Source: Megasphaera elsdenii
Lineage (GTDB): Bacteria > Bacillota > Negativicutes > Veillonellales > Megasphaeraceae
Length of the DNA stretch: 64,000 bases
Direction of reading: 5' to 3'
Assembly (NCBI RefSeq): GCF_020539865.1
Contig: NZ_JAJBQV010000010.1
Span: 1-64,000 of the forward strand
The translations under genes were made by a program, and so were the position numbers. Under the pieces are notes generated by a model. It ran no database searches, had not been told where the DNA came from, and saw only the letters and a program-made list of their open reading frames with translations. Shown piece by piece: positions 41,412 through 50,581 of the stretch; position 1 is the stretch's first letter, and the number at the start of each line of letters is the position of its first letter.

Positions 41412-43082
41412 TCATAGTATACCCCCGTTTCCTGGTTCCGTCATCCCCAGGTCAGCTTTCACCGCGTCAATCAGTGCGGCCTGGGTTCCGTCTTTGTGTT
41501 CCAATACTTTCAGGATACGCTCATCAATCGTGCCCTTGGCCACGATGTGCTGTATGATGACCGTACGGCTCTTCTGCCCCTGCCTCCAGAGCCGGGCGTT
41601 GGTTTGCTGATACAATTCCAGGCTCCAGATCAGGCCGAACCATATCAGGATAGAGCCGCCCTGCTGCAAGTTCAGCCCATGTCCGGCAGAGGCCGGATGA
41701 ATCAGAGCCACGGGAATCCTGCCGGCATTCCAGTCGGCAAAATCTTGGGAAGACTTCAGCTCTCTGGTCTCCATGCGCTTCTGGATGCGTTCCTTATCGT
41801 GCTTGAACCAGTACACCACCAGGACTGGCTGCCCGTTAGCGCTTTCCACCAGATCTTCCAGGGCATCCAGCTTCCGGTCATGGATATTTACGACGTTCTT
41901 GTCGTCTGTGTAAATGGCACCGTTCGCCATCTGCGAAAGTTTCATAGTAAGCGACGCGGCATTGGCGACTGTGACTTCGCCGCCTGGAAGCTCCAATACC
42001 AGGGACTGCTTCAGTTCGTCGTAACGTTTCTTTTCCATTTCGTTCAGCTTGACCTCTTTCGCTACGCTCACCATCTCCGGCATCTTCAGATAATCTGACG
42101 CCTTCATGGACACGGTGATGTCGGCAATCTGGTGATAGATGACTTCTTCCGCTCCCGGCAGCGGCTTGTAGGAAAACACCACCATGCCGTTGCGTTTGTC
42201 CGGCTTGAAGTACAGGCTGCGGTACTGGCTGATATACTTTCCCAGCCGTTCGCCCATGTCCAGGAGCCGGAACTCGGCCCAGAGGTCCATCAGCCCGTTG
42301 CCGCTTGGAGTACCCGTAAGTCCCACGATGCGCTTCACTTCAGGTCGCATGGCTTTCATGGCTTTGAACCGTTTGGACTTGGCGTTCTTAAAACTCGACA
42401 GCTCGTCCAGGACGACCATATCGAAATCCAGGCGGCTGTTCTGGTACAGCCATGCCAGGTTCTCCCGGTTCACAATATAGATATCAGCTTCCTTCTGCAA
42501 GGCCCGCCGCCGTTCCGCCACGTTCCCCACAACCACGCTGCAGGTAAGGTCTTTCAGGTGATCCCATTTCCGGATTTCTTCCGGCCAGGTGTCCCTCGCC
42601 ACCCGTAAAGGCGCTACTACCAGCACCCGCCGTACTTCAAAGGTGTCATACATCAGGTCACGGATGGCAGTCAGCGTCGTCACCGTCTTGCCAAGGCCCA
42701 TGTCCAGGAACAGGGCCGTAACTGGATGGGACTTGATGTATTCAATGGCGTATTTCTGATAATCATGCGGCAGAAACTTCATCTGGCACCGCCTCCTTTC
42801 CTTCATGTGTGCCAATCCATCCAGCATCCCAGGAATATTCTCTGGATTGTCCAGGACGAAAACCGGGAACCCCATTTTACGAAGCATGGCATGGCGGCTA
42901 TTTTGCAGAGGCCTTGGCTTCCGCCCCGGTGCTTTCACTTCTACAAAAGCCATTATTCCATCCGGCAAAAGTACTAACCGGTCAGGCATGCCGCTGTATG
43001 ACGGCGAAATAAACTTCAATGCCATGCCCCCACGTTTCCTGGTTTCCATCACTAATTTGATTTCTGTTGTGCGTTCCCGCAT
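41412..43082 (-). CDS. VRR-NUC nuclease fused to SNF2-family helicase
   Basis: 556 residues. Residues 1–95 are a VRR-NUC nuclease: GMPDRLVLLPDG (D34) and AFVEVKAPGRKP (E48-VK). From residue 101 follows a full SNF2/DEAD-type helicase: HDYQKYAIEYI, Walker A DMGLGKT (about 127–133), VVLDELSSFKN, LTGTP, and motifs V–VI (SAGHGLNLQQGG, QQTNARLWRQGQ). In related phages these are two genes. Here the join (AHMKERRRCQ) contains AAAGGAGG 9 bases before ATG 42782, so the helicase can also be made alone. Confidence 0.93.
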   Translation of the reverse strand: MRERTTEIKLVMETRKRGGMALKFISPSYSGMPDRLVLLPDGIMAFVEVKAPGRKPRPLQNSRHAMLRKMGFPVFVLDNPENIPGMLDGLAHMKERRRCQMKFLPHDYQKYAIEYIKSHPVTALFLDMGLGKTVTTLTAIRDLMYDTFEVRRVLVVAPLRVARDTWPEEIRKWDHLKDLTCSVVVGNVAERRRALQKEADIYIVNRENLAWLYQNSRLDFDMVVLDELSSFKNAKSKRFKAMKAMRPEVKRIVGLTGTPSGNGLMDLWAEFRLLDMGERLGKYISQYRSLYFKPDKRNGMVVFSYKPLPGAEEVIYHQIADITVSMKASDYLKMPEMVSVAKEVKLNEMEKKRYDELKQSLVLELPGGEVTVANAASLTMKLSQMANGAIYTDDKNVVNIHDRKLDALEDLVESANGQPVLVVYWFKHDKERIQKRMETRELKSSQDFADWNAGRIPVALIHPASAGHGLNLQQGGSILIWFGLIWSLELYQQTNARLWRQGQKSRTVIIQHIVAKGTIDERILKVLEHKDGTQAALIDAVKADLGMTEPGNGGIL

Positions 43083-43097
43083 GAATTTCTCCTTTCT

Positions 43098-43200
43098 GTG
43101 ACGGACGGTGACGCCCCAAACCTAAACTTTTCTATATGTGTTTTTTCTCTAAAAAACAGCCTTAAAAGGGGTTTTATATTTGGGTGTCACCGTCCGTCAC
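43098..43200. repeat. inverted repeat between primase and VRR-NUC genes
   Basis: GTGACGGACGGTGAC (43098–43112) and GTCACCGTCCGTCAC (43186–43200) are perfect 15-bp arms, with looser pairing continuing inward (CCC/GGG and A/T-rich). The 73-bp loop is AT-rich. It fills the 123-bp gap; candidate origin, protein-binding site or RNA structure. Confidence 0.7.
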
Positions 43201-43205
43201 ACCAC

Positions 43206-45449
43206 TCATTCCAAAAAGTCCGAAATCTTAAGCCTGATGCCGATTATGAACCGTCCGTCCCGCTTTTTCACCCGTTCAAATCCTCTCTGCTCCAAAGTTC
43301 TGGTAAACTCTGTGGAATTACGGACAAAGTCGCCCGTCCGAATACAGAAACTCCGGTAAGATTCATATAATTTCCCAGATTGTTCGTGCGCGCCAGGATC
43401 TATCTCGCAACATTCTTCCAGGAAATGCGTCATCCAGTCATTATCTGCCCTGTATTTTTGAATGGCCTCCTTCACGCACATCGGTTGATGGAAATGGAAC
43501 TGGCAGTCGATGGCCTTCTTGGCCCCTTCCATCACCCACTTCAACACGTAGGGTGCCGCATGGTCTAAGAGGTATTTTGAATAATTCTTGATATCCATCT
43601 TCCGCGTAATGGTTGCCGTAAAAGGAATGACGATAAGCCGTCTCCAGATGCCGGTGTCCATGGCACCGACGCGTGGCAAATGATTCGTATACAAGACGAG
43701 CGTATGGGAAGGCATAAAACTGGACGGGTCTTTATACTTCTTTTCTGCTGAAATTCGGTCTGTGGAGCAAAGCTGTTTTACCACTGAAGTTGAAAGGCGC
43801 ATGCCTTCTCCCAATTCTGCGGCAATAAGGAGTCTCTTCCCCTTAGCTTCAGCCAGTTCAGGCTTTACGTTCCGCTTGCAGTTGGCCGTTAAAGCATCCG
43901 CAGAAATAGTACCGCTATAGCTCCCCAAAACACTGGCAATCGTATTCCAGAACGTAGATTTTCCGTTGGAACCTTCCCCATATGAAATAATCAAGGCTTC
44001 CAGCTCCACCTGTCCGATAACCGCCAAGCCCGCAATTCGTTGCACGTAATCAATCAATTCTACGTTTCCCTGGAATGTCCGCCCGACTGAATCCAACCAG
44101 AGTGCTTTTCCATCATCACCTGGAGAAACCGATGTAATCTTGGTAATGAAATCCATACTGTTATGTAACTGCCGCGATGATGCCCCTTGGTTCAAGTCAT
44201 AGGTACCGTCTGGGCAATTCAGCAAGAACGGGTTCTGATCCAGATCATCATAGCTGATTTCAAGCATAGGCTTTGCCGCCTGGAGCGCTGAAACCACATA
44301 TTTCATATCTCGCCGTTTCATAACAAATTTCTTATACGCGAGGGCAGACAGATAGGCATGATAGGCCTCGACCTGTTTTTCGCTTATCTGTTTTTCAAGT
44401 GACTTTCCTCCGCTGCGGATTTCTTCTTCTGATATTCCACTTTCTTTAAGCGTGTTTATGGTATTAACTAAGGTATCCAGAGCGTCCGCCAATTGCAGGT
44501 CAAGAAATTCTTCCATTGCACCCACAGCCCGCTGCTTCGATTCCACCCAGTGCGTTCCGTCATAGCGCAAATAGTCCGTGGCAGCAGTATATTTCAGCTC
44601 ACTGCCATACTCCCGTACCAACATCTTCGCCTGCCCGATATCCGAATAGTCTCCTGGCTTCAGTGACTTTCCCGTGCCAAAATCATTGTTGTACTGTTCA
44701 GGGCTGATATAGCCTTCCTGCTTAGCCACCTTTTCCCCGAACCGGACGGCGCTTTGCCAGATTTTATTGAGTTCGGCATCTTCCAAAGGCGGATCACATT
44801 TTTCGGCTTCCTCAAGGAATATGGAATATGCCCGTTCTGTTGCCCCATACCGTTTGATGACACGCCCTGCAAACCGACTCATTGTATTGTTGCGCTGCCC
44901 CTGTGGGATAGAATCATTGCTCTTCGTGTCGCAAAATAAATCAGCAATGGTTCTAGCCCCATCCTGCCAAAGGACTGATTCTGCCTGGCTTCCGTAAAGG
45001 AACCTGGCAGAATCTAGTGCAGCTCCATCAAAAAACGGAAACTGCTTTTGTACGGCTCGTTTGAGTGCTGTATAAGCATCTCCGTCTGTCATTTTGGGAA
45101 TCATGAAATAAGCATGAAAACGTGGTCTAGCACTTTTTCCATCTTTCTCCTTCATGTTATTGCGAGATGGGACAATAGCCACAGCCACATCGGGTAACAG
45201 GGTAATAAGTTTTTTTCCGGTCACCCATTCGTCAGGATTGTCCGTATCTCCATTGTCACAATCCATGACCGCCACATCAGATACCAGAAAGTTATCCCGG
45301 TTCCGGTAGTTGTCCTTATACACCGCACATACGTGGTCAAAGGCGGCTGCAGTTTTTAATTCCTCGCCGTTCGAAATAACTGCCTTGTTTGGATATACAG
45401 CATTGTGTTCGTTGCCAGTGCAGTCAGCAGTGTAAATCGTAAAAATCAT
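43206..45449 (-). CDS. primase–helicase, D5/P4 family
   Basis: 747 residues. The first ~170 residues carry a primase-like half (VSDVAVMDCDNGDTDNP acidic motif; SARPRFHAYF; DSARFLYG). A central D5_N-type region follows, then the SF3 helicase with Walker A GEGSNGKST (491–499) and AGPKS-type later motifs (LLIAAELGEGM, VLYTNHLP), and a C-terminal primase-associated winged domain. It primes and unwinds phage DNA. GAGGAGG upstream; overlaps the DUF4406-like gene by 4 bp. Confidence 0.94.
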   Translation of the reverse strand: MIFTIYTADCTGNEHNAVYPNKAVISNGEELKTAAAFDHVCAVYKDNYRNRDNFLVSDVAVMDCDNGDTDNPDEWVTGKKLITLLPDVAVAIVPSRNNMKEKDGKSARPRFHAYFMIPKMTDGDAYTALKRAVQKQFPFFDGAALDSARFLYGSQAESVLWQDGARTIADLFCDTKSNDSIPQGQRNNTMSRFAGRVIKRYGATERAYSIFLEEAEKCDPPLEDAELNKIWQSAVRFGEKVAKQEGYISPEQYNNDFGTGKSLKPGDYSDIGQAKMLVREYGSELKYTAATDYLRYDGTHWVESKQRAVGAMEEFLDLQLADALDTLVNTINTLKESGISEEEIRSGGKSLEKQISEKQVEAYHAYLSALAYKKFVMKRRDMKYVVSALQAAKPMLEISYDDLDQNPFLLNCPDGTYDLNQGASSRQLHNSMDFITKITSVSPGDDGKALWLDSVGRTFQGNVELIDYVQRIAGLAVIGQVELEALIISYGEGSNGKSTFWNTIASVLGSYSGTISADALTANCKRNVKPELAEAKGKRLLIAAELGEGMRLSTSVVKQLCSTDRISAEKKYKDPSSFMPSHTLVLYTNHLPRVGAMDTGIWRRLIVIPFTATITRKMDIKNYSKYLLDHAAPYVLKWVMEGAKKAIDCQFHFHQPMCVKEAIQKYRADNDWMTHFLEECCEIDPGAHEQSGKLYESYRSFCIRTGDFVRNSTEFTRTLEQRGFERVKKRDGRFIIGIRLKISDFLE

Positions 45450-45865
45450 CTTTCTACCTCCTCGAGGTCATTAGTAAAAAATTTCAGCCTGTAATTTTTC
45501 CACCGGGCTCTCCTGATTTCCGCATCCATGCCAGGAGAAATGATATCGCCGAACACCCACACTTCCCGGCATAGGCTCATCAGCACATTGCCAAAATGCA
45601 TACCCATCTCTCTTTCAATCGGGTTATAGTCATCCAGGAATTGCGTAAATAACAGATGCGGTGCGATGGGGATACGGCCCTGTTCGAAAGCAAATCTGGA
45701 ATATCGGCGAGCATTTTCAGTGTTTTTCAAGGTATCTCCTGAATAAGGAGAACACACATAAACCAGAGGTCGATATGCTTTCATTGCCTTTTTCTCTGCT
45801 TCAATAGTGGACAATGCTTGCTGTGGCGTAGGATCTAAGTAGTGCTCATCATTGAATTTATTCAT
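45446..45865 (-). CDS. DUF4406/nucleoside deoxyribosyltransferase-like protein
   Basis: 139 residues. The fold signature is YVCSPYSGDTLKNTENARRYSRFAFEQGRIPIAPHLLFTQFLDD and the end EVWVFGDIISPGMDAEIRRARWKN. Proteins of this type resemble nucleoside 2-deoxyribosyltransferases and are common in replication operons of Firmicutes phages. A role in nucleotide metabolism is plausible but unproven. First gene after element copy a. Confidence 0.82.
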   Translation of the reverse strand: MNKFNDEHYLDPTPQQALSTIEAEKKAMKAYRPLVYVCSPYSGDTLKNTENARRYSRFAFEQGRIPIAPHLLFTQFLDDYNPIEREMGMHFGNVLMSLCREVWVFGDIISPGMDAEIRRARWKNYRLKFFTNDLEEVER

Positions 45866-45901
45866 CTCAAATTCCCCTTCCTAAAAGCTCTTTCTACTTT
45901 C

Positions 45902-45930
45902 CTATGGAGAAGGAAATCCATTTTGAGCAA
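45902..45930 (-). promoter_or_regulatory. repeated early element, copy a
   Basis: Minus-strand TTGCTC (45925–45930), 17 bp, CCATAG (45902–45907), followed by GAAAGTAG. Located upstream of the DUF4406–primase operon, about 37 bp before its start codon. Confidence 0.65.
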
Positions 45931-45935
45931 AAATA

Positions 45936-47924
45936 TTAATCTTTTTGATAAAATTCACATTCATATCCATCGGCTCGCAGAATAAGTCCTTCAGCCCACG
46001 GCGGCGTCCGCCCCATCTGCTCACAGATGGCGTCAACGCTGACATCCCTGTCGCATTCGATGATAAGTTCATCGTGGACATGGCCGACAATATCACTGCA
46101 TCGAACAGTTTGCATGGCATAGCAGAGGATGTCACGGCTGATGCCCTGGACGATGTTTTCCACGAATTTCGGGCCGTAACTTTCCAGCCGCTCCCACTTC
46201 TTCATTGCGCCGATGCCTTCATAGGTGACGGATTCCCCGCCGAAGCGGTTCTCGCCTATTCTGGGTTTCACATAAGAAAGCCGCCGTCCGCTGGGAAGCT
46301 GGATGAACAGCATGCCGCTCTGGTACAGGAAGCGGATGCAGCCTGCCCGCATAGGGACATGTTCCTTGATGGCCGTTTTCACGGCGGCATCCACTTGCCA
46401 CCAGAAATCGACAATATGCGGATTGGCCGACCGCCAGGACTGCACCAGAGGATACAGTTCATCTTCCGAAAGTCCCATTTCCAGTGCGCCCATCGCCTTC
46501 AGCGCACCGACAGAACCGCCATAGCCACAGGCCAATTCTGCGATTTTGCCTTTCTGCCTCAAGTGGCCATTTATCCCATGCTTCACCACAGGTACACCAA
46601 ACATCTGACTGGCTGTCGTGCAATAGATGTCCTGCCCGGCCGCAAAGGCATCTGATTTCCACTTCTCCCCGGCAAGCCACGAAATGACCCGTGCTTCAAT
46701 TGCCGAAAAGTCCGATACCACAAATTTCATTCCCTTACGTGGCACAAAGGCGGTGCGGATCAGTTGGGAAAGAATATCAGGTATGGAGTCGTACAGAAAT
46801 TCCAGGGCTTCATAATTTCCCTGGCGCACCAGTCCCCGGGCTTCCGAAAGATCCGGCAGATGATTCTGGGGAAGATTTTGTAATTGAATGTGCCGTCCAG
46901 CAAACCGCCCGGTCCGGTTGGCCCCATAGAACTGGAACATACCCCTGGCCCGGCTGTCATTACAGGCCGTCAGTTCCATAGCCTGGTATTTCTTGACCGA
47001 AGACTTTGCCAGCTTCTGCCGGAGAAGCAGTACACTGCGCAGCGGTTCTTCTGCCGTCTTCAGCAGTTCCTGTACCTGCTTCTTGCCCAAAGAATCAGTC
47101 TTCATCCCGTGCTGTTCCAGCCAGGCAATCATCTGTATGACGGAGTTCGGATTTTCTAAGCCCGTCTTTTTCTTTAACTCGTCCATCAATGATTCCCGGC
47201 ACCGGGCATCCATGGCCACGGCCTGGCCGACCAACGTCCGGTCAATGGCAATGCCTCTGTCGTTGATTTCCTGATCCAGATGGTATTCGTCCCATACCTG
47301 TTCCGGTACTGGGTAGTGCTTCAGCCGCTCCTGGATGGCCATTTCCACTTCTACGTCTCGTTTGTTATAAGACTTGAACAGGGTCCATTTATCCGGGGCA
47401 TGATGAGGTAGATTTCTCGTCCTGCCACCATTCGTTTTAGTTTCCTTGCATGGTACACAGAAGTAACGAATCAGTTCCTTGCCTTCCTTCATCTTCTGGT
47501 TATCCAGTTTCAGAACGGCACCGACGCCTTCCAGTGAAAGGGGCAGCCCCATGTAGGCCGACCAGATCATGGAGCATTTCCATCCCGCCGGATTGAGGAA
47601 CCTTGCACAGTTCTGGGAAAGAGGGTGATGGTCATGGAACGGGTCCAGGCTTATCCCCAAATCACTCAGATATCGCGACAGGCAGATTCGTTCGAAGCTG
47701 GCATTGAAGGCCCACTTGGTGACTGCTTCATCGGTTAAGGCTTCCAGAATATCTTCAGGGATAGTTTCTCCCTGGGCCAGGTCAACGACCTGTACTTCGT
47801 CGCCATCCACGGCATATCCGAAAAGGAGAATTTCAAAGGCCGGCGATTCAGCATATTTGTACACACCGCATTTAGCCAGGTTGACATCGCTGAACGTTTC
47901 AATATCTATACTCATGCTTTTCAT
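45936..47924 (-). CDS. DNA polymerase, family A (phage type)
   Basis: 662 residues from the ATG at 47922–47924 (GAGGTG upstream); the longer frame begins in the gap. N-terminal 3'-5' exonuclease: SIDIETFSDV (D7, E9) and the Exo II-like KWAFNASFE. Polymerase motif A is VVSDFSAIEARVISWLAG, motif B is KGKIAELACGYGGSVGALKAMG, and motif C is GHVHDELIIE. This single-chain polymerase copies the phage genome. Normal family length. Confidence 0.96.
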   Translation of the reverse strand: MKSMSIDIETFSDVNLAKCGVYKYAESPAFEILLFGYAVDGDEVQVVDLAQGETIPEDILEALTDEAVTKWAFNASFERICLSRYLSDLGISLDPFHDHHPLSQNCARFLNPAGWKCSMIWSAYMGLPLSLEGVGAVLKLDNQKMKEGKELIRYFCVPCKETKTNGGRTRNLPHHAPDKWTLFKSYNKRDVEVEMAIQERLKHYPVPEQVWDEYHLDQEINDRGIAIDRTLVGQAVAMDARCRESLMDELKKKTGLENPNSVIQMIAWLEQHGMKTDSLGKKQVQELLKTAEEPLRSVLLLRQKLAKSSVKKYQAMELTACNDSRARGMFQFYGANRTGRFAGRHIQLQNLPQNHLPDLSEARGLVRQGNYEALEFLYDSIPDILSQLIRTAFVPRKGMKFVVSDFSAIEARVISWLAGEKWKSDAFAAGQDIYCTTASQMFGVPVVKHGINGHLRQKGKIAELACGYGGSVGALKAMGALEMGLSEDELYPLVQSWRSANPHIVDFWWQVDAAVKTAIKEHVPMRAGCIRFLYQSGMLFIQLPSGRRLSYVKPRIGENRFGGESVTYEGIGAMKKWERLESYGPKFVENIVQGISRDILCYAMQTVRCSDIVGHVHDELIIECDRDVSVDAICEQMGRTPPWAEGLILRADGYECEFYQKD

Positions 47925-47984
47925 ATGTTTCACCTCAAGAAAAGCGGCGAGACACAAGGTCCCGCCACCACCATTTACCAATAC

Positions 47985-48173
47985 TTATTTCCGAAAAGAT
48001 TCCATCTGTTTGCGGTGATATTCCGCTTCCCGTTCTTCCCGGTGCCGTGCTATTTCTTCGTCACGTTGATCTTTCTTGAGGTCTGTATAAATTAAGGCCA
48101 CAAAAAAACCGCTTGCTGCCAGTGCCACCAGGCAATACATCAGCTCTAAAATCATTTGCATCGTAGTTTCCAT
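47985..48173 (-). CDS. small membrane protein of the replication operon
   Basis: 62 residues: one transmembrane helix (about 8–30, LELMYCLVALAASGFFVALI) then a highly charged coiled coil. AAGGAG upstream. No family known. It lies between polymerase and the ssDNA-binding-like gene. Confidence 0.7.
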   Translation of the reverse strand: METTMQMILELMYCLVALAASGFFVALIYTDLKKDQRDEEIARHREEREAEYHRKQMESFRK

Positions 48174-48188
48174 TGAAATTCTCCTTCC

Positions 48189-48755
48189 TTATGCCAAGAA
48201 ATCGTCATCGTCAGCTGTAGCGAAGTCATCTTCAGCACGTGGTTTGCCACCGAGGGGTTCGCCGTCACGGATTTTCTGCAGGTTGTTCAGGCCGCAAGCA
48301 ATGCCCTTATTGCCATTGCTGTTAAAAGCGTAGAAGCTGATGGAAGCACGGCCATAGACGCCAGAGTAGACTTCAGAGCGTTCCAGAATGTGCTGGCAGT
48401 CGGCATCGACAATGCCAGGCTTCGTAGTAGAATTGGCATTGATGAAGAAACTGTCCTTATAAGCATCATCACCCGGACGTTCCAAATCACCGTCACGGAG
48501 TGGGATTTTGATAGCTTCGAGGGCAGGAACTACACGATTGTTGCCTTTGAGTTTGCCCTGGCCTTCTTCGTAAGCGGCCTTAATGGCGGCGCGGATTTTT
48601 TCTACGGTCTTCGTATCCGACTTAGGAATGATCAGGCTGACACTGTACTTCGGCGTACCTCCATTGATGGACTTTGGTTCCCAAACATTAGCGTAAGACC
48701 AACGAGTGTTGACACCAGTAATTACTTTGCACGGGTTTACATAATTTTTAGACAT
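48189..48755 (-). CDS. DUF2815 protein (ssDNA-binding-like)
   Basis: 188 residues from the ATG at 48753–48755 (AAGGAGG upstream). Core VITGVNTRWSYANVWEPKSINGGTPKYSVSLIIPKSD and the Asp-rich tail (DDFATADDDDFLA) are typical; acidic tails are a hallmark of phage ssDNA-binding proteins. It pairs with the DUF2800 nuclease, as in other phages, and probably protects ssDNA in replication/recombination. Confidence 0.88.
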   Translation of the reverse strand: MSKNYVNPCKVITGVNTRWSYANVWEPKSINGGTPKYSVSLIIPKSDTKTVEKIRAAIKAAYEEGQGKLKGNNRVVPALEAIKIPLRDGDLERPGDDAYKDSFFINANSTTKPGIVDADCQHILERSEVYSGVYGRASISFYAFNSNGNKGIACGLNNLQKIRDGEPLGGKPRAEDDFATADDDDFLA

Positions 48756-48768
48756 AATTTTTTCCTCC

Positions 48769-49896
48769 TTAAAATTTAACATTGAAATCATCTGCCGCGG
48801 TGTACATGGCCGGACGCTTATCCGATTCCGGCACCAGGACAGGCTTGCCCTGCGGCTTTTCTACTAAATCTGACAGCAGTTCTTCGAACCGCTTCTTGCC
48901 GAGCTGTTTCGTCATCGCCGTGATGCCGAGCAGCTTCTTTTCATATGGATTGAAGCCCGCGTCTTCCACTTTGGCGGCGACTGCATCTTCATTTACGTAG
49001 CGGCGGTTCGACCGGCCTTCGACCAGTTTCCATCCATCCCACTGCTTGCCGGATAGGGCCTGCTGTAAAGCGTATTCTTTGACATCTCCGGCCCAGTTCA
49101 CCAGTTCATCGGCCTTAGAAAGGACGGCTTCGATTTCTTCATCTTGAAGCGTGGACGGGACGGCGAAATCATACTGAGCCAGTTCTAAGTTATATTCAGC
49201 CCGCTTGCGGCATGTCGCCTTGATTTTACAGAAGCGGCAGTGGTCGCCAGCCTTATACTCTCCTTCTCCCTTTGCCGCCAGTTCTGCCGCTGGCTTCAAT
49301 ACGGTTTCAGCCCACTGGAGCAATTCTTCTTTGGGCATGGTGTAGGTGCTGATGTTATCACGGCGGGGCTGGAAAATGGTCATCGATATCTGACGAATAT
49401 CATAGATGCCATCGAACAGGTTCAGCGCGCCGAGGGCGTAGCACATCATCTGCGGATTCTTCTCGGCGCCTACTAGGACCCCAAGTCCATGTTTGTAGTC
49501 AATAACGGTCAAGGTATCATCGGCTACGATGAGGCAGTCGCCTGTGCCAAAGCCGCCAGGCACCCACTTCGAGAAGTCCAGTCGCTGTTCCACCATGATG
49601 AACGGATCCTTGCAGGATGCTTTGGCAGTTGCTAGACATTCCATAACGAACTGTGCATAATCATCACTGCACTGCGCCATCCCTTCGTCGAAATACGTCA
49701 GGAACTTCGTCGGGTCTTCCAATTTCTGCCCCAGCGCCGATTTCACTTTGAATTCGCAGAGCGTGTGAGCATCCGTACCCTGGCGGGCGAATTCACTGGA
49801 GATATCCGGCATTTTGGCGCATTCCTGTGCCGAAGGCGGGCAGGCCAGCCATCGGTAGCAGGATGAAGCGGACAGTACCGCGTGTTTATCTGGCAT
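48769..49896 (-). CDS. DUF2800 PD-(D/E)XK-type nuclease (Cas4/RecB-like)
   Basis: 375 residues from the ATG at 49894–49896 (GGAGG 9 bases upstream). Starts LSASSCYRWLACPPSAQ; catalytic region FGTGDCLIVADDTLTVIDYKHG (D…DYK); a cluster of cysteines CRFCKIKATCRKRAEY may hold an Fe-S cluster as in Cas4/AddB. Likely phage recombination exonuclease. Overlaps its upstream neighbour by 11 bp. Confidence 0.9.
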   Translation of the reverse strand: MPDKHAVLSASSCYRWLACPPSAQECAKMPDISSEFARQGTDAHTLCEFKVKSALGQKLEDPTKFLTYFDEGMAQCSDDYAQFVMECLATAKASCKDPFIMVEQRLDFSKWVPGGFGTGDCLIVADDTLTVIDYKHGLGVLVGAEKNPQMMCYALGALNLFDGIYDIRQISMTIFQPRRDNISTYTMPKEELLQWAETVLKPAAELAAKGEGEYKAGDHCRFCKIKATCRKRAEYNLELAQYDFAVPSTLQDEEIEAVLSKADELVNWAGDVKEYALQQALSGKQWDGWKLVEGRSNRRYVNEDAVAAKVEDAGFNPYEKKLLGITAMTKQLGKKRFEELLSDLVEKPQGKPVLVPESDKRPAMYTAADDFNVKF

Positions 49897-50206
49897 GGCC
49901 AATCGCCTCCAATTCCTTCAGGAACGCTTCATACTGTGCTGTATTAATACCGGACAGTTTATCCGCTCCATACTTCTGAATAAGGCTGCGAACTTCGTCC
50001 GTGAATCCCTGACGGGATTTGTCAGCAGCGACCTTGCGGACACCTTCCAGAGTTAGCTGAGGACTCTGTTCATTTCTGTTCGCCTTGACTTCTTGGCCCT
50101 TTTCCATTTCCACTATTTGAGCCACTTTGTCTGCTGCTTGATTGATGGAATCTGCCGCTGCATGTAGTAATTGTGCAACTTGTCTTGCTGTTTCTTCACT
50201 TGTCAT
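49886..50206 (-). CDS. conserved phage protein upstream of DUF2800
   Basis: 106 residues: an N-terminal helix with Ala/Gln repeats, a linker, then GVRKVAADKSRQGFTDEVRSLIQKYGADKLSGINTAQYEAFLKELEAIGHA. It is common at this place in Firmicutes phages, often under the misleading label rrp5. The C-terminal helical domain looks nucleic-acid-binding; function unknown. Confidence 0.8.
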   Translation of the reverse strand: MTSEETARQVAQLLHAAADSINQAADKVAQIVEMEKGQEVKANRNEQSPQLTLEGVRKVAADKSRQGFTDEVRSLIQKYGADKLSGINTAQYEAFLKELEAIGHAR

Positions 50207-50360
50207 GGGTTGTCTCTCCTTCCATCGTAGAATGATTCACGGCAAAGAGTAATAAGTTCCTTGCCATTCTGGCAGATACTCGACTAATAGCATTTAGGAC
50301 TTGAATTTCTTCAGCTACATTGCACACGGCTATATCGGTATCTGGATAGTTTGTGTTCAT
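50196..50360 (-). CDS. first gene of the early operon, 54-residue protein
   Basis: ATG at 50358–50360 preceded by AAAGGAGAG at good distance; TGA at 50196–50198, overlapping the next gene by 11 bp. Sequence MNTNYPDTDIAVCNVAEEI, then a helix (LNAISRVSARMARNLLLFAV). Unrecognised. The ribosome site and coupling support a real gene. Element copy b lies about 45–75 bp upstream. Confidence 0.72.
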   Translation of the reverse strand: MNTNYPDTDIAVCNVAEEIQVLNAISRVSARMARNLLLFAVNHSTMEGETTHDK

Positions 50361-50405
50361 CACTTTTCTCTCCTTTCCAGAGGCCTTATCACACCTCCTA
50401 CTTTC

Positions 50406-50434
50406 TTTTGGAGAAGGAATCTGGTTTTGAGCAA
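50406..50434 (-). promoter_or_regulatory. repeated early element, copy b
   Basis: Minus-strand TTGCTC (50429–50434), 17 bp, CCAAAA (50406–50411), then GAAAGTAGGAGG. Upstream of the early operon start at 50360. The 50361–50690 gap holds no gene but contains copies b, c and d and a terminator. Confidence 0.65.
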
Positions 50435-50486
50435 ACTTTTTTTATTTTTTTTCGCTCCTCTAATCTGAATCGCTCCTCCTACTATC

Positions 50487-50515
50487 TAATGGAGATAAAA
50501 TTTATGATTGAGCAA
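50487..50515 (-). promoter_or_regulatory. repeated early element, copy c
   Basis: Minus-strand TTGCTC (50510–50515), 17 bp, CCATTA (50487–50492), then GATAGTAGGAGG. Tandem with copy b, 81 bp apart. Confidence 0.62.
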
Positions 50516-50559
50516 AAAAGCCGCAGGTCTTTTCCACTAATGGAATCCTACGGCTTTTT
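50515..50559. terminator. hairpin with T-runs in the early control region
   Basis: GCCGCAGG (50520–50527) with CCTACGGC (50547–50554), inner TTCCA/TGGAA, and A/T-runs on both sides. It lies between the divergent element copies c and d, and would stop transcripts crossing between the lytic and recombinase sides. Confidence 0.75.
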
Positions 50560-50581
50560 AATTGAAATATATAAATTCTCT

